A DNA stretch of 6,459 nucleotides from contig DUKA01000213.1 in assembly GCA_013329615.1 (NCBI GenBank), positions 1-6,459 on the forward strand, given 5' to 3'. Positions within the stretch are counted from its first letter, which is position 1. Every line of letters begins with the position of its first letter. The translations under genes and the position numbers were made by a program. Below the pieces are notes generated by a model, which did no database searches, was not told the origin of the DNA, and saw nothing but the letters and a program-made list of their open reading frames with translations. The DNA comes from Candidatus Bathyarchaeota archaeon. Lineage in GTDB: Archaea > Thermoproteota > Bathyarchaeia > TCS64. Shown here one piece after another: positions 1 to 5,059 of this stretch.

Positions 1-54
1 TTTTTAACCCCCCGCCCCGCCCACGCAGCCCCCCCGGTGACGCGCAGGGGTTGA

Positions 55-72
55 CTAAACCTTTAAATTTAG
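55..72 (+). promoter_or_regulatory. Candidate distal promoter (TATA box) of the rps19e cluster
   Basis: An AT-rich block, TTTAAATT at 62-69, stands out from very GC-rich surroundings and resembles an archaeal TATA box, with a purine/A-containing stretch just upstream that could serve as BRE. CTAAA (55-59) and TTTAG (68-72) form an inverted repeat around it. A start about 25 nt downstream would give a leader of roughly 75 nt before rps19e. The 1-50 region is C-rich with no recognisable gene. Assignment is by sequence resemblance only. Confidence 0.5.
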
Positions 73-114
73 AGGGCGTGGTTAACAGTTGCTAAAAAGC
101 GGGGAAAGGCACAG

Positions 115-124
115 ACATATATGC
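115..124 (+). promoter_or_regulatory. Candidate proximal TATA box of the rps19e cluster
   Basis: CATATATG at 116-123 is a second TATA-like element, about 50 nt upstream of the rps19e ATG. Initiation about 25 nt downstream, near 143-148, would leave a short leader of about 20-25 nt, a common archaeal geometry. It competes with the element near 62-69; the sequence alone does not decide between them and both could be used. Confidence 0.4.
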
Positions 125-168
125 CGGTCCCCGCACCGATAGAATAGCATCTGGGAAAAGGGAACACG

Positions 169-627
169 ATGACCACCGCATACGACGTGCCAGCAGACGT
201 GCTCATAGGCAAACTGAGCGCATACATAAAGGAGAACATCAAAGAGGTCACCCCACCCGAGTGGGCCGCCCACGTCAAGACGGGCACCCACGTCGAGAGG
301 GTGCCACAGATACCCGACTTCTGGTACGTCAGGACCGCATCCCTCCTCCGAAAGCTCTACATGAGTGGCGAGGCCGTCGGAGTGCAGAGACTCAGGAAGG
401 AGTACGGCGGACGCAAGAGGGTCGGTAACTCACCCGCCCACCACGCGAAGGCGGGCGGAAGCATAATACGCGCATCACTACAGCAACTCGAGAAGGCGGG
501 CCTCGTCGATAAGGTCGATAAATCCGGCCGCGTCGTCAGCAAGAAAGGTAGAAGCCTACTCGACGCCATGAGCACCCAGATAAAGAAGGAACTGGACAGG
601 GAAAAGCCAGAGCTAAAGGCATACTAG
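169..627 (+). CDS. rps19e: Small ribosomal subunit protein eS19 (S19e)
   Basis: This 152-residue protein is the archaeal/eukaryotic 30S protein S19e, which in eukaryotes is needed for maturation of small-subunit rRNA. Recognition rests on the family core: DFWYVRTAS at residues 50-58, LRKLY at 60-64, the YGGRKRVGN loop at 79-87 followed by His91-His92, GGSIIR at 96-101, and LQQLEKAGLV at 104-113. The C-terminal SGRVVSKKGRSLLD segment (119-132) is also typical. Length matches the usual of about 150 residues. The ATG at 169 is supported by full N-terminal family coverage; an AGGGA purine stretch lies just upstream but is a weak ribosome binding site. It is the first gene of the plus-strand cluster, 12 nt before the PDCD5-family gene, so it probably shares one transcript with the genes below. 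Confidence 0.97.
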   Translation: MTTAYDVPADVLIGKLSAYIKENIKEVTPPEWAAHVKTGTHVERVPQIPDFWYVRTASLLRKLYMSGEAVGVQRLRKEYGGRKRVGNSPAHHAKAGGSIIRASLQQLEKAGLVDKVDKSGRVVSKKGRSLLDAMSTQIKKELDREKPELKAY

Positions 628-639
628 GCGGAGACGCCA

Positions 640-984
640 ATGTCGAGAGACGAGGAGCTCGAGAGGCTCAAGGCCCAGCGGATGGCAGAGCTTCAGGCAA
701 GGCAACAGCAGCAAGGCGGTGCTGAACAGCAGCGCGCCGCGGCTGAGGCCGAGGCCCAGAAGCAGTCGCTCATGCGCAGGCTCCTCACACCCGAGGCCAG
801 GCAACGGCTCGCCAACATCAAGATGGTGAGACCCGAGTTCGGCCAGCAGCTCGAGGCTGAGCTCATCCAAATCGCCCAAGGGGGCAGGGTTCCCCTCCCC
901 ATATCGGACGACCAGCTGAAAAGGCTGCTCGCCGGTATAGAGGGGCAGCAGAAGAAGAGGGACATAAGCATAAGGAGAGTATAA
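640..984 (+). CDS. PDCD5/TFAR19-family DNA-binding protein
   Basis: This 114-residue protein belongs to the PDCD5 (TFAR19) family, small helical-bundle proteins found next to S19e in most archaea and annotated as DNA-binding proteins; their cellular role in archaea is poorly defined. The diagnostic core is visible: LTPEARQRLANIKMVRP at residues 49-65, a helix ending ELIQIAQGGRV (74-84), then ISDDQLKRLL (88-97). The N-terminal third (about 5-44) is charged and Gln/Ala-rich, consistent with the flexible first helix of the family. The C-terminus is basic, ending in IRRV. A GGAG element at 630-633 lies 6 nt before the ATG and supports this start. Spacing is 12 nt from rps19e and 2 nt to rpl39e, so translation is likely coupled. 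Confidence 0.95.
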   Translation: MSRDEELERLKAQRMAELQARQQQQGGAEQQRAAAEAEAQKQSLMRRLLTPEARQRLANIKMVRPEFGQQLEAELIQIAQGGRVPLPISDDQLKRLLAGIEGQQKKRDISIRRV

Positions 985-986
985 CG

Positions 987-1145
987 ATGGCAAGAAACAA
1001 GCCGCTCGCGTACAAGCTGCGCCTAGTCAAGGCGGGCAAGTCCAACAGGTCCGTACCCGCTTGGATCATAGCAAAGACCAAGGGTAAGGTACGCTGGAGC
1101 CCCAAGAGCGTGCGCGCATGGCGCACCAGGAAACTCAAGGACTGA
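987..1145 (+). CDS. rpl39e: Large ribosomal subunit protein eL39 (L39e)
   Basis: A 52-codon gene lies in the gap between the PDCD5-family gene and rpl31e. Its product begins MARNKPLAYKLRL, contains RSVPAWIIAKT at residues 21-31 and ends with the Trp/Arg-rich stretch RWSPKSVRAWRTRKLKD (36-52). This matches L39e, the smallest archaeal/eukaryotic ribosomal protein, which lines the polypeptide exit tunnel; about 51 residues is the normal size. It is extremely basic, as expected for an rRNA-embedded peptide. GGAG at 974-977 provides a ribosome binding site 9 nt before the ATG. It starts 2 nt after the previous stop and ends 6 nt before rpl31e; L39e-L31e adjacency is widely conserved in archaea. 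Confidence 0.97.
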   Translation: MARNKPLAYKLRLVKAGKSNRSVPAWIIAKTKGKVRWSPKSVRAWRTRKLKD

Positions 1146-1151
1146 TGAAAC

Positions 1152-1586
1152 ATGTCTGAAACTGAGCGCATCTACACGGTCCCTCTTAAGGAGGCCTGGA
1201 ATGCCCAGCGCTACAGGCGCAGCGAGAGGGCCATGATGGTCCTCAAGGCATTCGCCAAGCGCCACATGAAGGCGGAGACCATCACCGTCGACACCACCGT
1301 CAACGAGGCCATCTGGGCCAGGGGCATAAAGAGCCCACCCCATAAGATCAGGGTCAAGATGACGAAGGACGACGAGGGTGCTGTCACAATCACCATGGCC
1401 GACGTCGACCCCAAGGCCGAGGCCAAGAAGGCGAGAGCTGACGCGAAGGCCGAGGCCAAGGCGAAGGCGAAGCCAAAGAAGGAGCCCAAGGCAGAGGCTA
1501 AGCCTGAGGTGAAGCCCGAGGAGAAGGCCGAGGCAGCAGCCGAGTCCAAGCCCGAGGAGCCAGCCGCGGAGGAGAAGAAGGAATGA
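1152..1586 (+). CDS. rpl31e: Large ribosomal subunit protein eL31 (L31e) with a long charged C-terminal tail
   Basis: Residues 1-85 are a complete L31e domain, the 50S protein near the tunnel exit. Visible family segments are RIYTVPLKEAW (6-16), RRSERAMMVLKAFAKRHMK (22-40), the TVNEAIWARG segment (49-58) and the PPHKIRVKM strand (62-70). Many archaeal L31e proteins end near 85-100 residues; this one has 144. The extra residues 87-144 are almost wholly Lys, Glu, Ala and Pro. The first half is net basic (10 Lys/Arg, 4 acidic in 87-112) and the second net acidic (7 Lys, 11 Glu in 113-144). The tail is probably disordered; its role is unknown. The stop overlaps the rpl20a start in an ATGA arrangement, so the two are translationally coupled. 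The aIF6 gene often found after rpl31e in archaea is missing here. Confidence 0.96.
   Translation: MSETERIYTVPLKEAWNAQRYRRSERAMMVLKAFAKRHMKAETITVDTTVNEAIWARGIKSPPHKIRVKMTKDDEGAVTITMADVDPKAEAKKARADAKAEAKAKAKPKKEPKAEAKPEVKPEEKAEAAAESKPEEPAAEEKKE
1410..1583 (+). repeat. Low-complexity Lys/Glu/Ala/Pro-coding tract in rpl31e
   Basis: The 3' end of rpl31e is built from irregularly repeated GCC/GCG, AAG and GAG codons, with recurring units such as GAGGCCAAG and AAGGCGAAG. The reading frame is open throughout, and the tract stops exactly at the rpl20a junction. Such codon-level repetition can expand or contract by slippage, so tail length may vary among relatives. Its GAG/AAG richness also creates several Shine-Dalgarno-like motifs, including GGAGG at 1568-1572 that can serve rpl20a. 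Confidence 0.85.
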
Positions 1587-1792
1587 GTGAGGTAAAGGTA
1601 TTCAGGGTCACTGGCGAGGTCATGAAGCAGAAGTTCTTCATACCCATGTCCTTCAGCCAGGAGATAAGGGCGGCGAAGATGGAGCACGCCGTCGAGCGCG
1701 TCTACACCGATATGGGTAGCCGCCACCGCGCCAAGCGCTACCAGATAACCATCTTCAGCGTAGAGGAAGTCCAGCCGGAGAAGGCGGGTTAA
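1583..1792 (+). CDS. rpl20a: Large ribosomal subunit protein eL20 (L20a / L18a / LX)
   Basis: This 69-residue protein is archaeal LX (L20a), corresponding to one repeat of eukaryotic L18a and located on the solvent side of the 50S subunit. Characteristic features are VKVFRVTGEV at residues 4-13, the HAVERVYTDMGSRHRAKRY block at 35-53, and the closing strand QITIFSVEEV (54-63). The size is normal for the family. The ATG sits in the ATGA overlap with the rpl31e stop and has GGAGG at 1568-1572, about 10 nt upstream, so its start is well supported. pfdA begins 5 nt after its stop; the LX-prefoldin alpha-FtsY order is a recurrent archaeal arrangement. Confidence 0.96.
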   Translation: MSEVKVFRVTGEVMKQKFFIPMSFSQEIRAAKMEHAVERVYTDMGSRHRAKRYQITIFSVEEVQPEKAG

Positions 1793-1797
1793 CCCCC

Positions 1798-2244
1798 ATG
1801 GCCTCCCCCCGGAAAGAGGACACGCTACGCAGAATTCTATACGAGCTACAGTTGATGGAGGGCACCGCGAACGTCCTCCAGCAGAGGATGCAGATTCTCA
1901 CTAACGCCCAGACGGAGCTTCGCGTCAGCCAGCAGAGCCTCAACGACCTTAAGGACGTCAAGCAGGACACGCCCATACTCATCCCCGTCGGAGGAGCCGC
2001 CTTCATACACGCGAAGACGGCACCCCTCGACAAGGTAATAGTCGGCGTCGGCGCGGACGTCTCCATCGAGATGGACTACGCCAAGGCTGTCGAGGACGTC
2101 AACAAACGCCTCGAAGAGGTCGAGAAGACCCTCACGGCCGTCGACCAGCAGCTAGGACAGGTGCTCGCGCAGATGCAGAGCCACCAGGAAGCGGGCAACA
2201 GGCTCTCAGCCGAGCTACAGGGTGAGGGCGCCGGTGTTCGATAA
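1798..2244 (+). CDS. pfdA: Prefoldin subunit alpha
   Basis: The 148-residue product has the prefoldin alpha layout: an N-terminal helix (about 6-52), two central beta hairpins, and a C-terminal helix (about 94-142), which pair as an antiparallel coiled-coil tentacle. The hairpin region carries the family signature around ILIPVGGAAFIHAK (60-73) and DKVIVGVGADVSIE (78-91). Prefoldin is a cytosolic hexamer of two alpha and four beta subunits that captures unfolded nascent chains and passes them to the thermosome; the beta subunit is not in this window. The ATG follows the rpl20a stop by 5 nt with no clear Shine-Dalgarno, apart from a short GGGTTAACCC palindrome spanning that stop. Its 3' end overlaps ftsY by 11 nt, or 23 nt if ftsY begins at the earlier GTG. 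Confidence 0.96.
   Translation: MASPRKEDTLRRILYELQLMEGTANVLQQRMQILTNAQTELRVSQQSLNDLKDVKQDTPILIPVGGAAFIHAKTAPLDKVIVGVGADVSIEMDYAKAVEDVNKRLEEVEKTLTAVDQQLGQVLAQMQSHQEAGNRLSAELQGEGAGVR
2221..2225 (+). promoter_or_regulatory. Ribosome binding site deciding the ftsY start
   Basis: GGTGA at 2221-2225 matches part of the sequence complementary to the archaeal 16S 3' end (GGAGGTGATC). It sits 8 nt before the GTG at 2234, a good spacing, but overlaps the alternative GTG at 2222. This favours 2234 as the ftsY start. The element lies inside the pfdA coding sequence, so ribosomes finishing pfdA would pass it. Confidence 0.5.
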
Positions 2245-3145
2245 GCTCAAGCAGGGCCTCAAGGGCATAGTAGACAAGATTTCTAAGACGGGACTAACCG
2301 AGAAAGACCTCGAGCCCCTAGTCTGGGACCTCCAGATGCAGCTCATAAGCAACGACGTCTCCGTGCAGGTCGCGGAGAGGGTTTGCGAGGAGCTAAAGAA
2401 GCGCCTCGTGGGGCAGGAGGCGAACCGCTTCGGCGACAAATCGAACGTCGTTAAGAAGGCACTAAAAGAGTCGATCGAGGTCGTCATGCAGACGGGTAAG
2501 GGCGTCGACTTGGTCTCCGCCGCCAGAGAGGCGAAGAAGGCGGGTCACCCATACATCGTTATGTTCGTCGGTATAAACGGCACAGGAAAGACGACCACCA
2601 TCGCAAAGGTCACGCACCTCCTTCAGAAGAGTGGCCTAAGCGTGGTCCTCGCATCGGGGGACACGTATCGCGCCGGGGCTATTGAGCAGCTTGAGGAGCA
2701 CGCGCGGCGCCTCGACGTCAAGATCATCCGGCACCAGTATGGGAGCGACGCGGCTGCGGTGGGCTTCGACGCCGTTCAGCACGCCAAGGCGAAGGGCGTT
2801 GATGTCGTCATGATAGACACGGCGGGCAGGATGCAGACAAACCGCAACCTCATGGACGAGCTGACTAAGATCAAACGCGTCATCCAGCCAAACCTCACGG
2901 TCATGATCCTCGACTCTCTCATCGGCAACGACGCCACGGAGCAGGCGCTGACCTTCAACAAGGCGGTCGGCTTCGACGCCGCCATACTTACGAAGGTTGA
3001 CGCCGACGCCAAGGGCGGGTCGAGCCTGAGCGTCAGTTTCCTAACTGGCAAGCCCGTCATCTATATAGGCGTCGGGCAGGGCTACGACGACCTTCAACCG
3101 TTCGATGCTGGTTGGTTCGCCGAGAAGCTGCTCGGGGATTCGTAA
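2234..3145 (+). CDS. ftsY: Signal recognition particle receptor FtsY (SRP GTPase)
   Basis: FtsY docks SRP-ribosome complexes at the membrane through reciprocal GTP hydrolysis with SRP54. With the GTG at 2234 the protein has 303 residues and begins MFDKLKQGL, as archaeal FtsY proteins commonly do; an in-frame GTG at 2222 would add four residues (MRAP) before Val5. The helical N domain covers about 1-95. The G domain shows P-loop GINGTGKTT (113-121), DTYRAGA (143-149), DTAGR (195-199), TKVD (253-256) and the closing loop GVGQG (279-283). The order and the LDSLIGND segment (226-233) separate it from SRP54, as does the absence of a C-terminal Met-rich M domain. There is no acidic N-terminal A domain of the E. 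coli kind, so this is a near-minimal NG protein. The start lies inside pfdA, implying coupled translation; secE, the translocon partner in the same pathway, follows after 39 nt. Confidence 0.95.
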   Translation: MFDKLKQGLKGIVDKISKTGLTEKDLEPLVWDLQMQLISNDVSVQVAERVCEELKKRLVGQEANRFGDKSNVVKKALKESIEVVMQTGKGVDLVSAAREAKKAGHPYIVMFVGINGTGKTTTIAKVTHLLQKSGLSVVLASGDTYRAGAIEQLEEHARRLDVKIIRHQYGSDAAAVGFDAVQHAKAKGVDVVMIDTAGRMQTNRNLMDELTKIKRVIQPNLTVMILDSLIGNDATEQALTFNKAVGFDAAILTKVDADAKGGSSLSVSFLTGKPVIYIGVGQGYDDLQPFDAGWFAEKLLGDS

Positions 3146-3146
3146 A

Positions 3147-3157
3147 GGATTTAAGGG
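3147..3157 (+). promoter_or_regulatory. Weak TATA-like element before secE
   Basis: AGGATTTAAGG directly after the ftsY stop (3143-3145) is the only AT-richer spot in the 39 nt gap. Its GATTTAAG core (3148-3155) is about 25 nt from position 3177, so initiation there would leave a leader of about 8 nt before the secE TTG. The match to an archaeal TATA box is modest and chance occurrence is quite possible. Confidence 0.25.
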
Positions 3158-3184
3158 CACGCGCGCCTGAGTGGGCGATAAGCG

Positions 3185-3355
3185 TTGGGTATATCAAGCT
3201 TCATCGAGAGCGCCAAGCGGCTTATGGAGACACTCCACAAGCCCGACTGGAAGACCTACAGCCTGAGCCTAAAGATCGTTCTCCTCGGCGTGGGCGTCCT
3301 CGGCGTCATTGGCTACATTATACGTCTAATCGCCGTCGTACTCCAGCCCGTCTAG
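3185..3355 (+). CDS. secE: Preprotein translocase subunit SecE (Sss1/Sec61 gamma homologue)
   Basis: A 56-residue protein starts at TTG 3185, the only reasonable start, because an in-frame TAA lies at 3179-3181 and the first ATG (3224) would remove the amphipathic helix. It opens MGISSFIESAKRLMETLHKP, then PDWKTYSLSLK (20-30), then a single hydrophobic segment of about residues 31-53 ending ALQPV-like in VVLQPV. An amphipathic helix, a Pro-Asp/Tyr linker and one transmembrane span are the hallmark of archaeal SecE/Sec61 gamma, the clamp of the SecY channel; about 60 residues is usual. No strong Shine-Dalgarno is seen. It sits between ftsY and spt5, the standard archaeal position. A longer open frame here (from 3112) is an out-of-frame artefact that later becomes spt5. 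Confidence 0.93.
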   Translation: MGISSFIESAKRLMETLHKPDWKTYSLSLKIVLLGVGVLGVIGYIIRLIAVVLQPV

Positions 3356-3390
3356 ACGCGGCGCTTTTCATCGTCCGCGAGTTTCACCAA

Positions 3391-3408
3391 CTTAGCAATA
3401 TTAATATG
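3391..3408 (+). promoter_or_regulatory. Candidate internal promoter before spt5
   Basis: The 110 nt gap between secE and the preferred spt5 start holds an AT-rich run, CTTAGCAATATTAATATG, exceptional in this GC-rich cluster. AATATTAAT can act as a TATA-like box; initiation about 25 nt downstream would fall near 3425-3430. That would exclude the ATG at 3406 from such a transcript and favour a downstream spt5 start. It could let spt5-rpl11-rpl1-rplP0 be expressed independently of the upstream genes. No experimental support is visible. Confidence 0.45.
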
Positions 3409-3465
3409 AGCCATCTGCTATCGCTTACGGTGCAACCGGACGTGGCAGATGTGCCAGACAAGCCT

Positions 3466-3912
3466 ATGACCCAGCTTTACGCGGTAAAGGTAACAAACGG
3501 TCAAGAGAGGACTGTTGCTGAGATGCTCGCCGACAAGGCGAAGATCGAGCACATTCCAGTCTTGGCCATACTCGCGCCGTCGGAGCTGAAGGGCTACATT
3601 ATCGTTGAGAGCGTCAACCCCCACATGGTCGACGAGCTCATACGTGGCGTCAGGTATGCCAGGGAGCGCATTCAGGGCATGGTCTCCCCACAAGAGGTGG
3701 AGCATTACCTTGAGACGAAGCCGGCCATCGAGGGCCTGGCTGAGGGTATCCTGGTAGACGTTGTAGCTGGGCCCTTCAAGGGCATGCAGGCGAAGGTGGT
3801 GCGCGTGGATACCTCCAAGGAGGAAGTAACGATAGAGATCCTTGAGGCGGCATTTAGCCTGCCGATAACCGTCCACGCCGACTATGTCCGGGAGGTTAAA
3901 GGAGCTAGTTAA
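3466..3912 (+). CDS. spt5: Transcription elongation factor Spt5 (NusG-like)
   Basis: From ATG 3466 the protein has 148 residues, a typical archaeal Spt5 length. The NGN domain (about 3-80) opens LYAVKVTNGQER and includes LAPSELKGYIIVE (36-48) and GVRYARERIQGMVS (61-74). The KOW domain follows, with EGILVDVVAGPFKGMQAKV (93-111) and the strands through about 143. Spt5 pairs with Spt4 (not in this window), clamps RNA polymerase onto the template for processivity, and can bind the ribosome. The start is uncertain: in-frame alternatives are ATG 3406 (168 residues, adding 20 unconserved-looking residues), GTG 3442 and GTG 3451. I prefer 3466 because family similarity begins just after it and 3406 lies in a likely TATA box. 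rpl11 follows 2 nt after the stop, the classic NusG/Spt5-L11 linkage. Confidence 0.93.
   Translation: MTQLYAVKVTNGQERTVAEMLADKAKIEHIPVLAILAPSELKGYIIVESVNPHMVDELIRGVRYARERIQGMVSPQEVEHYLETKPAIEGLAEGILVDVVAGPFKGMQAKVVRVDTSKEEVTIEILEAAFSLPITVHADYVREVKGAS
3901..3904 (+). promoter_or_regulatory. Ribosome binding site for the TTG start of rpl11
   Basis: GGAG at 3901-3904, within an AAAGGAG context in the last codons of spt5, lies 10 nt upstream of TTG 3915. It supports this non-ATG start, which also gives a full-length L11 N-terminus. Confidence 0.6.
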
Positions 3913-3914
3913 GA

Positions 3915-4400
3915 TTGGTCGAAAAGAAGTTCAACTTTATCGTCCCGGGTGGCGGGGCGACAGGTGGTCCGCCGATCGGCCCAGCGCTGGGTCCGATGGG
4001 TGTCAACATAATGAATATCGTCGCCGAGATCAACAAGCAGACCGGCGAGTACAAGGGAACCCCCGTCCCGGTGGACGTGCTCATAGACACGGACACTAAG
4101 GAGTTCAAGGTCAAGGTGGGCATGCTCAGCACCTTCGCCCTGCTCACACAGGCTGTGGGCGTCACGAAGGGCTCGGGCACGCCACACTCCGCCAAGGTGG
4201 GTGACCTCTCGTTCGAGCAGCTTGTAAGCGTCGCAAAGAAGAAGAAGGCTGGCCTATACGCCGCCACGATGAAGTCCGCGACGCGTGAGGTTCTCGGCAC
4301 ATGCCACAGCATGGGCGTCACAGTCGACGGCAAACCCGCAAAGGAGGTACAGGATCTCATAAAGAGCGGTGCCTACGACGCCCAGCTAAAGGAGGACTAG
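3915..4400 (+). CDS. rpl11: Large ribosomal subunit protein uL11 (L11)
   Basis: L11 binds the GTPase-associated region of 23S rRNA at the base of the stalk and takes part in factor binding. The 161-residue product shows the N-terminal proline loop GGPPIGPALGPMGVN (17-31), the strand VDVLIDTDTKEFKVKVG (53-69), and the rRNA-binding C-terminal domain with GSGTPHSAKVGDLSFEQL (86-103). The near-invariant GTCHSMGVTV lies at 128-137. Length is normal for archaea. It starts with TTG 2 nt after the spt5 stop, and GGAG at 3901-3904 supports this choice; the next in-frame ATG (Met28) would destroy the proline loop. rpl1 starts 4 nt after its stop, forming the L11-L1-L10 cassette. Confidence 0.97.
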   Translation: MVEKKFNFIVPGGGATGGPPIGPALGPMGVNIMNIVAEINKQTGEYKGTPVPVDVLIDTDTKEFKVKVGMLSTFALLTQAVGVTKGSGTPHSAKVGDLSFEQLVSVAKKKKAGLYAATMKSATREVLGTCHSMGVTVDGKPAKEVQDLIKSGAYDAQLKED

Positions 4401-4404
4401 AATC

Positions 4405-5049
4405 ATGTCCCTACAACGCAAGGATATCAACGAGGCTATCACGAAGGCGAGGCAGGCTTCCAAGAAGCGCCGCTTCGAGCAGACCTTCGAGATGGCGATC
4501 AACCTACGCGAACTCGACATGAAGCGCCCCGAGAACAGGATTAACCTGCGCGTCCAGCTCCCCAACGGGATCGGTGGGCAGAAGGTCCTAGTCTTCGCGG
4601 GTGGTGACCTCGCGCTCAGGGCCCGCAGGAGCGGCGCCGACGCGGTCATCGAGCCTCCGGAACTAGCCGAGTTGGCGAAGGACAAGAAGGCGGCGAAGAA
4701 GAAGCTCAAGGGTTTCGACATATTCATCAGTGAGGCGCCGTTGATGCCGACGGTTGGTCGCGTCGCTGGTCCCATTTTGGGTCCCCGCGGCAAGATGCCT
4801 ACCCCGGTACCGCCTCAGGCGCCCGTCGACACGGTCATCGAGCGCGAGCGCCGCGCCGTCGTTCTGAGGAGCAGGGACAAGATGTTCTGTCACGTGATGG
4901 TCGGTCGCGAGAAGATGACCGACGAGCAGGTGGCTCAGAACATCGAGACCATACTCACGAACCTCATCGGAGCGACGAAGCGTGGCTACGGTAACATCAA
5001 GAGCATCTACCTGAAGACGACCATGGGAGAGGCCGTCAAGCTGTACTGA
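4405..5049 (+). CDS. rpl1: Large ribosomal subunit protein uL1 (L1)
   Basis: L1 forms the mobile L1 stalk that guides deacylated tRNA out of the E site; in bacteria and in Methanococcus it also represses translation of its own operon. The 214-residue sequence opens LQRKDINEAI (3-12) and has RPENRINLRVQLPNG (41-55). The diagnostic GPILGPRGKMP is at 122-132 and RDKMFCHVMVGREKMTDEQV at 157-176. It ends with a strand YLKTTMGEAVKLY as in other archaeal L1. Length fits the archaeal norm. A strong GGAGG (4391-4395), 9 nt before the ATG, gives a firm start. No L1-binding autoregulatory hairpin could be identified by eye, though one may exist within the 5' coding region. Confidence 0.97.
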   Translation: MSLQRKDINEAITKARQASKKRRFEQTFEMAINLRELDMKRPENRINLRVQLPNGIGGQKVLVFAGGDLALRARRSGADAVIEPPELAELAKDKKAAKKKLKGFDIFISEAPLMPTVGRVAGPILGPRGKMPTPVPPQAPVDTVIERERRAVVLRSRDKMFCHVMVGREKMTDEQVAQNIETILTNLIGATKRGYGNIKSIYLKTTMGEAVKLY

Positions 5050-5059
5050 GGTGGCATGA

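Noticed and set aside
1..50. C-rich stretch with an initial T-run, considered as a terminator of an upstream gene or a small RNA.
   Set aside because: No stable stem with a tail could be built with confidence, and the window begins here, so upstream context is missing.
1211..1726. A 171-residue minus-strand open frame rich in Ala, Ser and Phe opposite rpl31e/rpl20a, resembling a membrane protein.
   Set aside because: It is the antisense of the GCC/AAG/GAG repeat tract of rpl31e; it overlaps two certain genes and has no supporting start context.
1786..1795. GGGTTAACCC palindrome between rpl20a and pfdA, considered as an operator.
   Set aside because: It is only 10 bp, includes the rpl20a stop codon, and has no second copy that I noticed; chance is sufficient.
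3112..3465. A long open reading frame upstream of and continuous with spt5, suggesting a 266-residue Spt5 with a novel N-terminal domain.
   Set aside because: The extra 118 residues are the wrong frame of the ftsY 3' end and of secE; they are Arg/Pro-rich with no family resemblance, and the secE frame there is clearly coding.
4390..4480. Possible L1 autoregulatory mRNA site near the start of rpl1, as known in Methanococcus.
   Set aside because: I could not recognise the helix-bulge-helix that mimics the 23S rRNA L1 site; an RNA folding and motif search would be needed to claim it.
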